Positions 7,419 to 15,874 of a stretch of 64,000 nt of DNA are shown here, one piece after another. Origin of the DNA: Kribbella sp. VKM Ac-2569 (GTDB lineage Bacteria; Actinomycetota; Actinomycetes; Propionibacteriales; Kribbellaceae); assembly GCF_004216905.1 (NCBI RefSeq), contig NZ_SGXJ01000002.1:1410834-1474833 (forward strand). Reading direction: 5' to 3'. Under the pieces are notes generated by a model. The model saw only the letters and a list, made by a program, of their open reading frames with translations. It searched no databases and was not told the DNA's origin. A program made the translations under genes and the position numbers. Numbering within the stretch: position 1 is the stretch's first letter; the number at the start of each line of letters is the position of its first letter.

Positions 7419-8836
7419 TTGTTCGGGGTGCCGCCGAGGTGGTGGTTCGTGGTGACGCCGGTGTACATCAGGTGGGTCACGAGGCCTTGGGCGGCATGCG
7501 GGAGGTTGTGGCAGTGGTCCATCCAGATGCCTGGGTTGTCGGCCACGAAGGCGACCTCGTAGGTCTCCTTGTCCTCGACGTTGAGGGAGTCCGTCCGCCA
7601 CGGGCTCCCGGTCGCGCGCACCCCGTCGCGGCTGAGTACGACGACGTGGTGGCCGTGCAGATGCATCGGGTGGACCTGGCCTGAGCTGTTCTTGATCGTC
7701 ATCCGCACGATGTCGCCCTCGCTCACCACGAACATCGGCACGTCCGGGTACTGATGCCCGTTGATCGTCCACCACAGCCCGGGTTTCCCGTCGAAGAACC
7801 CGATCCGCCGGCCGATGTCGTACCGGAACACCCGGGTCGCCTTCGCCGGATCGAACCCGATCGGCTTCGGCGTTCCGTACTTCAGCAGGTCGACCCGGTC
7901 CCGCGGCTCGGTCCCGGCCGGCGCGTCACCGTCCCCGATCACCAGCGTCGTCGGTCCGCCACCGAGCCCGATCCGCACCGCTTTCGCCGTGGGGATCTCG
8001 AGGTCCACCCGGCCGCCCGCGGTGACGAGCACCGCCTTCCCGCTCACCTCGGTCGGCGCGTTCACCTCGGTCCCGTCGACCGCGACCACCTTGTACGGCG
8101 CCCCGTCGACCCAGACCGCCATCGGTCCGTTGTCGGTGTTGATCAGACGGACCCGCGCGATCGGACCAGGTGCTTGCACACGACGTTCGCCGTACTCGCC
8201 GTTGACCGTGCGGACCTTGTCGTAGGTGTGCACCGCCGCGATCACGTCCGTCGCGGACGGCTGGACGATCAGTACGCCGTACAGCCCCTTCTGCACCTGC
8301 TCGTGCGAGACCTGGTGCGAGTGGTACCAGTACGTGCCGGCGTCCTTCGCGACGAAGCGGTACACGTACGACTTGCCCAGTGGGATCGCATCCTGCGTGA
8401 CGCCCGCGACACCGTCCTCGGCATTCGGTACGTCGACGCCGTGCCAGTGCAGTGTGATGCCCTCGGCAACGTTCTCGTTGCGCAATGTGACCTGGACGAG
8501 ATCGCCTTGTTTCGCGACGATCCGCGGCCCCGGCGACGTGTGGTTCAACGTGTAGCCGTCCATCGGCCCGCGACCCGGGATGTCGAAGCGCTCCTCGCGC
8601 GCCACGAGATCCACCGCGACGTCAGGCTTCTGATCGGCAGGACCCGTCAGCCGGCTGACGTCGGTCCCGTGATGCGCCGCGGCCGGTCCGCCACCGTAGT
8701 CGGCGTACCCCATCGTCATCGGCGACAGGTCGTTCGGGATCAGGCTCCGCTGCCAGAAGAACCCGATCGGCGCCAGCACCACAACCGTCGCGACGACCGC
8801 GATCAGCCCACGACGAGACGGCGATCGCATCCTCAC
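7406..8836 (-). CDS. Multicopper oxidase
   Basis: Up to 476 residues with one N-terminal hydrophobic segment (residues 11-27), so secreted or membrane-anchored. All four copper motifs are visible: HWHG (130-133), WYHSH (170-174), HPMHLHGHH (389-397) and HCHNLPHAAQGLVTHL (441-456). The last contains the type 1 Cys between trinuclear-site His residues. Length and three cupredoxin domains fit laccase/CopA-like oxidases that oxidise Cu(I), phenols or metals with O2. The next gene, 29 bases upstream, encodes a small four-helix membrane protein and is probably in the same operon. ATG 8830 is an equally likely start. Confidence 0.9.
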   Translation of the reverse strand: MRMRSPSRRGLIAVVATVVVLAPIGFFWQRSLIPNDLSPMTMGYADYGGGPAAAHHGTDVSRLTGPADQKPDVAVDLVAREERFDIPGRGPMDGYTLNHTSPGPRIVAKQGDLVQVTLRNENVAEGITLHWHGVDVPNAEDGVAGVTQDAIPLGKSYVYRFVAKDAGTYWYHSHQVSHEQVQKGLYGVLIVQPSATDVIAAVHTYDKVRTVNGEYGERRVQAPGPIARVRLINTDNGPMAVWVDGAPYKVVAVDGTEVNAPTEVSGKAVLVTAGGRVDLEIPTAKAVRIGLGGGPTTLVIGDGDAPAGTEPRDRVDLLKYGTPKPIGFDPAKATRVFRYDIGRRIGFFDGKPGLWWTINGHQYPDVPMFVVSEGDIVRMTIKNSSGQVHPMHLHGHHVVVLSRDGVRATGSPWRTDSLNVEDKETYEVAFVADNPGIWMDHCHNLPHAAQGLVTHLMYTGVTTNHHLGGTPNNQPE

Positions 8837-8865
8837 GACCGCCGCCGGTCAGTTGCCAAGGGCAT

Positions 8866-9297
8866 CTAGATGGTCGAAGCCGCTGCGGCCGTCGTCTCCG
8901 GCTGAGTCGCGGCTCGCCGGGCCGCCATCGCCGCGACTGCCAGGAGCGCGAACGCGTTCAGCCCGTGCAGGGCGCCGACCGCAGATGCGCCGAACGACAA
9001 GACGGCCAGCCCGAACTGCAGCACGACCAGACCGAACACGTACAGCGCCCACTTGACCCCGCCGTCGACCTTCGCGAAGAACGAGACGATCAGCAGCAGA
9101 ATCGCCAGCAGCGGGATGATCCCGCTGCCCACGATGGTGTGGATCATGTGCCCTACGTTGGCATCGGAGTTCTTGTCGAACACCAAGCCGCCGTCGACAT
9201 CCTTGATGACCGTGAACCACGCGAGTGCGATCGCCATCGCCTGGACGATCACCCCGATCGCGATGAGCCCGGCCAAGGCACGATAAACAGACCTCAT
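8866..9297 (-). CDS. Small four-helix membrane protein (DUF6220-like)
   Basis: 143 residues with four hydrophobic helices. Conserved-looking histidines sit at helix ends (GHMIHTIVGSGIIPLL and LHGLNAFALLAVAAMAARR), an arrangement seen in DUF6220 and small heme-binding membrane proteins. Heme or copper binding is an inference. ATG 9297 is preceded by GGGGGA and fits better than an in-frame start at 9321. It probably forms a two-gene operon with the multicopper oxidase 29 bases downstream, which suggests an electron-transfer or copper-related role. Confidence 0.65.
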   Translation of the reverse strand: MRSVYRALAGLIAIGVIVQAMAIALAWFTVIKDVDGGLVFDKNSDANVGHMIHTIVGSGIIPLLAILLLIVSFFAKVDGGVKWALYVFGLVVLQFGLAVLSFGASAVGALHGLNAFALLAVAAMAARRAATQPETTAAAASTI

Positions 9298-9373
9298 ATT
9301 TCCCCCAACCCCTGAAGTCACCCCTGGGGCTCATAGTGAGGCAGGTCACCTCAAGCGCACAAGAGGTCGACCC

Positions 9374-10138
9374 TCAGCCGTGGTTGCGGGCGAAGGCCTG
9401 ATACAGACCGCGCAGGGTCAGCAACGGTTCGTCGCGGACCGGGGTGTTCAACCGGCCGGCGAGCAGTGGCGCGAGGGCGCCGGTGAGTACGACCACGACG
9501 TCGTCGTTCAGAGACTGCTCGGTCCGGATTCGTGCGACCAGACCGTCCACCAGCGCGGCGAAGCCGTGGATCGCGCCGGACTGCAGCGCCTCGACGGTGT
9601 TCTTCGCGACCACCGATCGCGGCCGGACCAACTCGACCCGGCGCAGTTGCGCGGCCGCCTGCCCGAGCGCGTCGGTCGCGGTTTCGATGCCCGGGGCAAT
9701 CACGCCCCCGATGAAGGCGCCGGCCGGGTTGACCACGTCGATCGTGATCGCCGTACCGACATCGACGACCAGGCAGGGCGCGCCGTACTTGGTCACGGCC
9801 GCCAGCGCGTTCGCGATCCGGTCCGTGCCGACCTCCCGCGGGTTGTCGACCAGCACCGGCAGCCCGGTCTTCACACCGGGCTCGACGACGACGCTCGGCA
9901 CACCCTGGTAGTACCGCGACACGACGTCCCGCAACTCGTGCAGCACATGCGGTACGGCGGAACACACGGCGATCCCCGACACCGGCGATTCACCGGTGAG
10001 CAGGCCCTGCAGCAGCACCGCCCACTCGTCCGCCGTACGGCGTGGATCGGTCCCAACCCACCAGTGCCGCTTGACCGTGCCTTCGAACACCAGCCCGACC
10101 AGCGTCCTGGTGTTCTCGACGGCAACGGTTAGCAGCAT
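9374..10138 (-). CDS. coaX: Type III pantothenate kinase (CoaX-like)
   Basis: 254 residues, ASKHA fold. CoaX phosphorylates pantothenate, the first committed step to CoA. The second family motif is intact: GTDRIANALAAVTKYGAP, then VVDVGTAITIDVV with the catalytic Asp and GGVIAPGIETATDAL. The first phosphate-binding motif, normally DVGNTNT or DVRNTHT, reads AVENTRT, so the conserved first Asp is Ala and the Gly/Arg is Glu. Activity is therefore uncertain. The start codon shares one base with the nadC stop (TGATG), implying translational coupling. Confidence 0.85.
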   Translation of the reverse strand: MLLTVAVENTRTLVGLVFEGTVKRHWWVGTDPRRTADEWAVLLQGLLTGESPVSGIAVCSAVPHVLHELRDVVSRYYQGVPSVVVEPGVKTGLPVLVDNPREVGTDRIANALAAVTKYGAPCLVVDVGTAITIDVVNPAGAFIGGVIAPGIETATDALGQAAAQLRRVELVRPRSVVAKNTVEALQSGAIHGFAALVDGLVARIRTEQSLNDDVVVVLTGALAPLLAGRLNTPVRDEPLLTLRGLYQAFARNHG

Positions 10139-10992
10139 CAGCCTTCTCGCAGATCCAACGCGATGTCGAGCACCGGCGCGGAGTGCGTCAGCGCACCGAC
10201 CGCGAGGAAGTCGACACCGGTCTCGGCGACCTCTCGCGCCTTGTCCAGGGTCAGCCCGCCGGAGGCCTCCAACCGGGCGCGGCCCGCGACCTTCTCGACG
10301 GCTTCCCGCAGCAAGGGGACGTCCATGTTGTCCAGCAGGATCAGCTCGGCGCCGGACTCGACCGCGATCACCGCGTCCTCGACCGAGTCCACCTCGACCT
10401 CGATCCCGATCTCCGGGTACGCCTTGCGCACCAGCCGGAACGCCTCCGCGACGCCACCCGCCGCGATCACGTGGTTGTCCTTGATCAGCGCGGCGTCCGA
10501 CAGACCCATCCGGTGGTTCTTCCCGCCCCCGCAACGTACGGCGTACTTCTCGAGGGACCTGAGCAACGGCATGGTCTTGCGGGTGTCGCGGATGACCGCG
10601 CCGGTGCCGTCGACCGCGTCCACCCAGTGCCGGGTCAGCGTGGCGACACCACTCAGGTGGCAGAGCAGGTTCAGCGTGGTGCGCTCGGCCGTCAGGAGTT
10701 GCCGCGTCTTGCCGCGGACCGTCATCAGGACGTCGCCCCGCCGCACTGAGTCGCCGTCGCGGACGGTGTGCTCGATCTCGATCTCGTCCGGCGCCGCGAC
10801 CTGGCGCAGCACCAGCTCCGCGATCTCCAGGCCTGCCACCACGCCGTCGGCGCGGGCGACCAGCTCGGCGACCGACACCTGGTCCGGGTCGACCGTGGCG
10901 GTGGTCGTCACGTCGACACCCCCGGCCAGGTCCTCCTCGATGGTTGCCCGCACGAGGTCACCGACCCACTGCCGGTCGACTGTCTCATCCAT
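10138..10992 (-). CDS. nadC: Nicotinate-nucleotide pyrophosphorylase (quinolinate phosphoribosyltransferase)
   Basis: 284 residues. Converts quinolinate and PRPP to nicotinate mononucleotide, CO2 and PPi in de novo NAD synthesis. Family signatures include TVRGKTRQLLTAERTTLNLL, the active-site stretch IRDTRKTMPLLRSLEKYAV, GGGKNHRMGLSDAALIKDNH, and the C-terminal barrel segment LEASGGLTLDKAREVAETGV. ATG 10992 has GAGGAG about 10 bases upstream and overlaps the nadB stop by 8 bases; ATG 11001 is an alternative but sits directly on that ribosome site. Confidence 0.95.
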   Translation of the reverse strand: MDETVDRQWVGDLVRATIEEDLAGGVDVTTTATVDPDQVSVAELVARADGVVAGLEIAELVLRQVAAPDEIEIEHTVRDGDSVRRGDVLMTVRGKTRQLLTAERTTLNLLCHLSGVATLTRHWVDAVDGTGAVIRDTRKTMPLLRSLEKYAVRCGGGKNHRMGLSDAALIKDNHVIAAGGVAEAFRLVRKAYPEIGIEVEVDSVEDAVIAVESGAELILLDNMDVPLLREAVEKVAGRARLEASGGLTLDKAREVAETGVDFLAVGALTHSAPVLDIALDLREG

Positions 10993-12643
10993 GCCGGTCA
11001 TTCTCCTCGGATTCGCGCGGAACAAACGTGGCTTGCGGCACAGCCTGCTGATCAAGTGTCAGGTCCAGGCTTCCGAACCAGTGCAGATCATCGCGGTCCG
11101 GGTGGTCCTCGCGCCAGTGCGCGCCCCGGCTTTCTTCGCGGGCGGTCGCCGCGGCGATCAGCGCGGAGGCGACCGTCACCAGGTTCGTCGCCTCCCAGCC
11201 CGGCGTCCCCGGCTCGTCGTACGGCTGCTCGATCAGCTTGCCGATCGCCGCCCCCGCCTCCGACAGCCCGGTCGCGCTCCGGATCACGCCGGCGCCGACG
11301 GTCATCGCCCGCTGCAGCTCGGGTACGACGTCCGCGTCGACGAGTCCCGGCGTACGGCGGTCCACGACCGGCTCCCGCCGCTCGGGCAGCCCGTTCGCGA
11401 GGTGCGCCGCGATCCGGCGGGCGAACACGAGTCCTTCGAGCAACGAGTTCGAGGCCAGCCGGTTGGCCCCGTGTACGCCGGTGCACGCAACCTCACCGCA
11501 CGCGTACAGGCCGGGCACCGAGGTCTGGCCGTTCAGGTCCGTCCACACGCCGCCTGACGAGTAGTGGCAGGCGGGCGCGACCGGGATCAGTTCGCGGACC
11601 GGGTCGATACCGTGCGAGCGGCAGGACGCGAGGATGGTCGGGAACCGGACCCGCCACTTCTCGTCACCGAAGTGCCGGGCGTCCAGGTAGACATGGTCCT
11701 TGCCGGTAGCAATCATCTGGCGCATGATCGCCTTCGCCACGATGTCCCGCGGCGCGAGGTCTGCGAGCTCGTGCTGCCCCTGCATGAACCGCTTGCCGGT
11801 GTGGTCGACGAGGAACGCGCCCTCGCCGCGAACCGCCTCGGACACCAACGGCTGCTGGCCTTTCGCGCTCTTGCCCAGCCAGAGCACCGTCGGGTGGAAC
11901 TGCACGAACTCCAGGTCCCGGACCTTCGCGCCGGCCCGCAGCGCGAGCGCCATCCCGTCACCGGTCGACACGCTCGGGTTGGTCGTTGCCGCGTACAACT
12001 GTCCGAGACCGCCGGACGCCAGGATCACTGCCCGGGTACGGATCTCGCCGACGCCGTCCAGCTGTCCCTCGCCCATCACGTGCAACGTCACGCCGGCGAT
12101 GGAGCCGTCGGAGGCGGTGAGCAGGTCGAGGACCAGGGCGTGCTCGATCAGCCGGATGTCCTTGGCCCGCTTGACCGCGGCAACCAGCGCCCGCTCGATC
12201 TCGGCGCCGGTCGCGTCGCCGCCCGCGTGCGCGATCCGGTTGCGGTGGTGCCCGCCCTCACGGCCGAGCGAGATCTCCCCGTCCGCCATGGTGTCGAAGC
12301 GCGCGCCGAGGTCGATCAGGTCGCGGACGGCGTCCGGGCCTTCGGTAACGAGCACCCGGACGGCCTCCGGATCGCTCAGTCCGGCGCCGGCGACGAGCGT
12401 GTCCTGCAGGTGCTCCTCGGGAGAGTCCTCCGGGTCGAGGGCGGCGGCGACGCCGCCCTGCGCCCACTGCGTGGAGCCGGAGGCGACGACGTCCTTCGTC
12501 ACCACCAGGACGGAGCCCAGCTCGCGGGCCTTGAGCGCGGCGCTCAGCCCGGCGACGCCGGAGCCGATCACCACCACGTCAACTGTGTCGGTCCAGCCGG
12601 CCTCCGGCGCGGCCAAACGTCGCGGGACTGCGGGTGCGGTCAT
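10985..12643 (-). CDS. nadB: L-aspartate oxidase
   Basis: 552 residues. FAD enzyme that oxidises L-aspartate to iminoaspartate, first step of de novo NAD synthesis. The dinucleotide fold VVVIGSGVAGLSAALKA is at residues 24-40, STQWAQGGVAAAL near 57, and the flavin/substrate region has EAVRGEGAFLVDHTGKRFM and CGEVACTGVHGANRLASNSL. The C-terminal helical domain ends in SEENDRHG. No nadA (quinolinate synthase) is present in the window, so that partner must lie elsewhere. Followed directly by nadC and preceded 22 bases upstream by panC. Confidence 0.95.
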   Translation of the reverse strand: MTAPAVPRRLAAPEAGWTDTVDVVVIGSGVAGLSAALKARELGSVLVVTKDVVASGSTQWAQGGVAAALDPEDSPEEHLQDTLVAGAGLSDPEAVRVLVTEGPDAVRDLIDLGARFDTMADGEISLGREGGHHRNRIAHAGGDATGAEIERALVAAVKRAKDIRLIEHALVLDLLTASDGSIAGVTLHVMGEGQLDGVGEIRTRAVILASGGLGQLYAATTNPSVSTGDGMALALRAGAKVRDLEFVQFHPTVLWLGKSAKGQQPLVSEAVRGEGAFLVDHTGKRFMQGQHELADLAPRDIVAKAIMRQMIATGKDHVYLDARHFGDEKWRVRFPTILASCRSHGIDPVRELIPVAPACHYSSGGVWTDLNGQTSVPGLYACGEVACTGVHGANRLASNSLLEGLVFARRIAAHLANGLPERREPVVDRRTPGLVDADVVPELQRAMTVGAGVIRSATGLSEAGAAIGKLIEQPYDEPGTPGWEATNLVTVASALIAAATAREESRGAHWREDHPDRDDLHWFGSLDLTLDQQAVPQATFVPRESEENDRHG

Positions 12644-12665
12644 TCGGTGACCGTATCAACCGAAT

Positions 12666-13493
12666 TCATCGCAGCGTGATGGAAATGTTGTCAATGAGAC
12701 GGGTCAGGCCGACGCGGGCGGCGATCAGCATCCGGGCCTCGCCGGGGCCGATCACCGGGCCGAGATCGGGTGCTCGCAGGGCGAGATAGTCGATCTTCAC
12801 CGACGGCACCGCCTCGAGCTCGGCCTGCGCCGCCGCCAGCACCGCGTCCGGGCCGTTCATCCCGGCCTTCGCACCGGCGCTCAGCGCCCGGTACAGCACC
12901 AGCGCCTCGTCACGCTCGGTCTCGCTCAGGTACCGGTTGCGTGAGGACAGCGCGAGGCCGTCCGCCTCCCGAACGGTCGGCACCGGCACGATGTCGACGT
13001 CCATATCGAGGTCGCAGACCATCTCGCGGATCAACGTCAGCTGCTGGTAGTCCTTCTCGCCGAACAACGCCAGGTCGGGCCCGGTCAGGTGCAACAGCTT
13101 CGAGACCACGGTCAGTACGCCGGAGAAGTGGCCCGGCCGGAACACGCCCTCCAGCTCGTCCGCCAACGGGCCCGGATGCACCGTGATCGACGGCTCGTTC
13201 GGGTACAGCTCGTCCCGAGACGGGTTGAAGACCAGGTCGACGCCCTCGTTCTTCGCGATCGCCAGGTCGCTGGCCAGCGTCCGCGGGTACCGGTCGAAGT
13301 CCTCGGTCGGCCCGAACTGCAACGGATTCACGAAGATCGTCAGGAGCACGCTGCCGTCCGGCCCGACCCGTTCGCGGGCCTCGGCCAGCAGCGCGGCATG
13401 GCCGTCGTGCAGGGCGCCCATCGTCATCACGACCGCCCGTGGCCGGATCGCGGCCGCCGCTCGCAGTTCGGCCTTGGTCTGGGTGAGTCTCAT
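12666..13493 (-). CDS. panC: Pantoate--beta-alanine ligase (pantothenate synthetase)
   Basis: 275 residues. Joins pantoate and beta-alanine using ATP. The HIGH-like motif is [11 protein letters not shown] (residues 25-35, HDGH at 29-32), followed by [34 protein letters not shown] and the KMSKS-like SSRNRYLSE. The start ATG 13493 overlaps the stop of the upstream DUF2520 gene as ATGA; a longer open frame upstream is only read-through of that gene. panD, often next to panC in actinobacteria, is not here: nadB follows after 22 bases. Confidence 0.95.
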   Translation of the reverse strand: MRLTQTKAELRAAAAIRPRAVVMTMGALHDGHAALLAEARERVGPDGSVLLTIFVNPLQFGPTEDFDRYPRTLASDLAIAKNEGVDLVFNPSRDELYPNEPSITVHPGPLADELEGVFRPGHFSGVLTVVSKLLHLTGPDLALFGEKDYQQLTLIREMVCDLDMDVDIVPVPTVREADGLALSSRNRYLSETERDEALVLYRALSAGAKAGMNGPDAVLAAAQAELEAVPSVKIDYLALRAPDLGPVIGPGEARMLIAARVGLTRLIDNISITLR

Positions 13494-14338
13494 CGCGGTG
13501 CCTCCCCTGTCCGATCTGCCCGGTGCCCGTCCAGTACCTCGGTCAAGCGGCGGACCGTCTCCGCGTCCAGCCGCCCGTCCGTCGCCAGTTCCACAGTCGC
13601 CCGGGCAAGTTCGGCGTACGTGCGCCGCGTACTGCCCCGAAGTACTGCCAGATGTGCTGCCACCGTGTCGACATCGCCCCGGGCGATCGGCCCGGTGAGC
13701 GCATGATGACCGGATCGCAGCGTGTTGTCGAGGGTTGCGACGAGCAATGGCCGGAGTGTCGCCACCGGATCCGCCACGCCCGCCTCCCGCAGTACGGCGA
13801 CTGCCTGCGAGACCAGCGTCGTCAGGTGGTTCGCGCCGTGGACCAACCCGGCGTGGTAGCGCGCACGCTGATCGTCGGCGACCCACTGCACCTGTGCGCC
13901 AAGCGCCTTCACCAGCCGCTCGACGATCGACCGAGCCGCATCAGGAGCGGTCGCGGTGAACATGACCCCGTCCAGCCTTACCGGACCGCCTGGAAAGGTC
14001 ATGGACGGGTGCAGCGCGACCGGTGTCGCAGCAAGTCCGGTCAGCGGGGCCAGGCCATGCGCTCCGGACAGGTGCACGACGTATTGCGCACTGGTCAACG
14101 GCAGCGTGTGCGCGACCTCGTGAATCAGGTCGTCCGGTACGGCGACCAGTACGACGTCGGCGCTCCTCGTGACCTCGTCAGCGGTTAGCACGGGCACAGC
14201 GGGCAGAAGGCGGGCGGCGCGGTCCAGGGACGCGTCCGAGCGCGCGGTGACTCCGACCAGGGGATGTCCGGCTGCCGCCAAGGCTGCTCCCAAGGCGGTC
14301 CCGGCCCGGCCGGCTCCGATCAAGCCGATCCGTTCCAT
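13490..14338 (-). CDS. Rossmann-fold protein with DUF2520 (probable dehydrogenase)
   Basis: 282 residues from ATG 14338 (GTG 14341 is an alternative). The N-terminal NAD(P)-binding motif is [20 protein letters not shown]. The C-terminal all-helical DUF2520 domain runs from about residue 150, with [19 protein letters not shown] and [17 protein letters not shown]. The shape resembles ketopantoate reductase and 6-phosphogluconate dehydrogenase relatives. Position directly before panC, coupled by ATGA, is conserved in actinobacteria and suggests a pantoate-forming or cofactor role, which remains unproven here. Confidence 0.85.
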   Translation of the reverse strand: MERIGLIGAGRAGTALGAALAAAGHPLVGVTARSDASLDRAARLLPAVPVLTADEVTRSADVVLVAVPDDLIHEVAHTLPLTSAQYVVHLSGAHGLAPLTGLAATPVALHPSMTFPGGPVRLDGVMFTATAPDAARSIVERLVKALGAQVQWVADDQRARYHAGLVHGANHLTTLVSQAVAVLREAGVADPVATLRPLLVATLDNTLRSGHHALTGPIARGDVDTVAAHLAVLRGSTRRTYAELARATVELATDGRLDAETVRRLTEVLDGHRADRTGEAPR

Positions 14339-14420
14339 CACTCACTCTCTTCTCGTTCCAGTCCCGCTCCCGGGTACCAGACGATCTACCTGTCAGCGTA
14401 GGTGATGAGAGCATTGGAGG

Positions 14421-14996
14421 GTGAGTGATGCGTGGGCAGCGGGTGCCGAATTGACCGCGATTCTGATCACAGTTCCCGAGCTGGCGGAGTACACAGAGCG
14501 TTGGCGTTCGGTGTCACGGTCGACCGCGAGACCACAGGTCCCGTTGACCGAGCTCATCCCGCCGCACGTGACGGTGCTGGTCCCCTGGGTTGCCGAGCCC
14601 ACCGACACCGACCTGGCCCGGCTCCAGGCGGCAGTCGCGTCGATCGAGCCGTTCGAGCTCAGCTTCCCGACCGCGGGTCAGTTCCCGAACGGTACGGCGT
14701 GGCTGAAGCCGGAGCCGTTCGACAAGGTGCGCTCGATCCTCCTGTCCGTCTTCGACGCCTTCCCCGAGTGCCCGCCGTACGGCGGTGAGTTCCCGGACCC
14801 GCATCCGCACCTGACCATCTCGTCGTCCGCTCAAGGCGGTCCGGCCGTGGTAGCCGAGGCAAACGCTGCCCTGGCCGCGGCACCGGCCCCGACCGTCCTG
14901 CTGACCGAGCTGGAGCTGTGGCGCGAGGACGCGGAGGGCGTGTGGCACCAGCTCGGCGCGGTACCGCTGGGGTCCGCTCCGAACGGCAGGCGATGA
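14421..14996 (+). CDS. 2H phosphoesterase (2'-5' RNA ligase / LigT-like)
   Basis: 191 residues with the two HxT motifs of the 2H phosphoesterase fold: PPHVTVLVP (His49, Thr51) and HPHLTIS (His130, Thr132). Relatives hydrolyse cyclic phosphodiesters on RNA or ADP-ribose 1-prime,2-prime cyclic phosphate; the substrate here is unknown. The GTG at 14421 immediately abuts GGAGG with no spacer, so the real start may be the TTG near 14451. The stop overlaps the start of the following methyltransferase gene as ATGA. Confidence 0.8.
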   Translation: MSDAWAAGAELTAILITVPELAEYTERWRSVSRSTARPQVPLTELIPPHVTVLVPWVAEPTDTDLARLQAAVASIEPFELSFPTAGQFPNGTAWLKPEPFDKVRSILLSVFDAFPECPPYGGEFPDPHPHLTISSSAQGGPAVVAEANAALAAAPAPTVLLTELELWREDAEGVWHQLGAVPLGSAPNGRR

Positions 14997-15874
14997 GCGA
15001 GACCTTCCGAGACGCCTGGCAGCAGGCCCTGTACGGCCCTGGCGGTTTCTACCGCCGGGAGCGCCCGTCTGCGCATTTCCGTACGTCGGTCCACGCATCT
15101 GACCTGTTCGGGCAGGCCATCGCGCGGCTGGCCGATCAGCTCGGTCTGGACGAGGTCGTGGACATTGCCGCCGGTTCTGGTGAGCTGGGCAAGGTCCTGC
15201 GCGCAGAGGGCCTGACGGTCGTCGACATCGAGCTGGACGACCAGCTGCCCGATCGCCTGACCGGACTGGTCATCGCCAACGAGTGGCTCGACAACGTCCC
15301 GTGTGAGGTGGTCGAGTGGGACGAGGACGGCGTACCGCGCTATCTGGGCGCTGACCTGACGCCAGGGGACGTTGTCGACGGCAACGACCTGGACTGGTTG
15401 CGTGAGTGGTGGCCCGGCGATCCCGGTGACCGGGCCGAGGTCGGCAGGGCACGTGACGAGGCTTGGCAGGACGTGGTCCAGCGGCTCGCGGACGGCGCAG
15501 TCGCGATCGCCATCGACTACGGACACGTGAAGTCGGCCAGGCCGCCGTACGGGACCCTGACCGGCTTCCGCTCCGGCCGTGAGTGCTCACCTGACCCCGA
15601 CGGCAGCTGCGACATCACTGCCCACGTGGCCCTCGACTCGCTGGGCGGCACGATTCTGAGCCAACGGGACGCCCTACGAGCCTTGGGCGTCAGCGGGGCC
15701 CGGCCGAGCCTGGAGCTGGCTCAGACCGAGCCGCTGCGCTACCTGTCCGAGCTGTCGTCAGCCGGGGAGGCTGCCGAGTTGCTGGACCCGTCCGGGCTCG
15801 GTGGGTTCGGCTGGGTCTGGACGGCGACCGATGCAGCCACCGTACGGCGGGCCTCGCGTGCCCTCTCCGCCTGA
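14993..15874 (+). CDS. MidA/NDUFAF7-family SAM-dependent methyltransferase
   Basis: 293 residues. Family signatures of Methyltransf_28 are clear: GPGGFYRR (15-22), the SAM loop DIAAGSGELG (58-67), ANEWLDNVPCEVVEWD (95-110) matching the ANELLDNLP motif, then AIDYGH and GTLTGFRSG. NDUFAF7/MidA dimethylates an arginine of the complex I subunit NDUFS2, the homologue of NuoD, during complex I assembly. A NuoD homologue lies 1.8 kb downstream on the same strand. The start is ATG overlapping the LigT stop. The last 136 bases overlap the convergent PH-domain gene. Confidence 0.8.
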   Translation: MSETFRDAWQQALYGPGGFYRRERPSAHFRTSVHASDLFGQAIARLADQLGLDEVVDIAAGSGELGKVLRAEGLTVVDIELDDQLPDRLTGLVIANEWLDNVPCEVVEWDEDGVPRYLGADLTPGDVVDGNDLDWLREWWPGDPGDRAEVGRARDEAWQDVVQRLADGAVAIAIDYGHVKSARPPYGTLTGFRSGRECSPDPDGSCDITAHVALDSLGGTILSQRDALRALGVSGARPSLELAQTEPLRYLSELSSAGEAAELLDPSGLGGFGWVWTATDAATVRRASRALSA

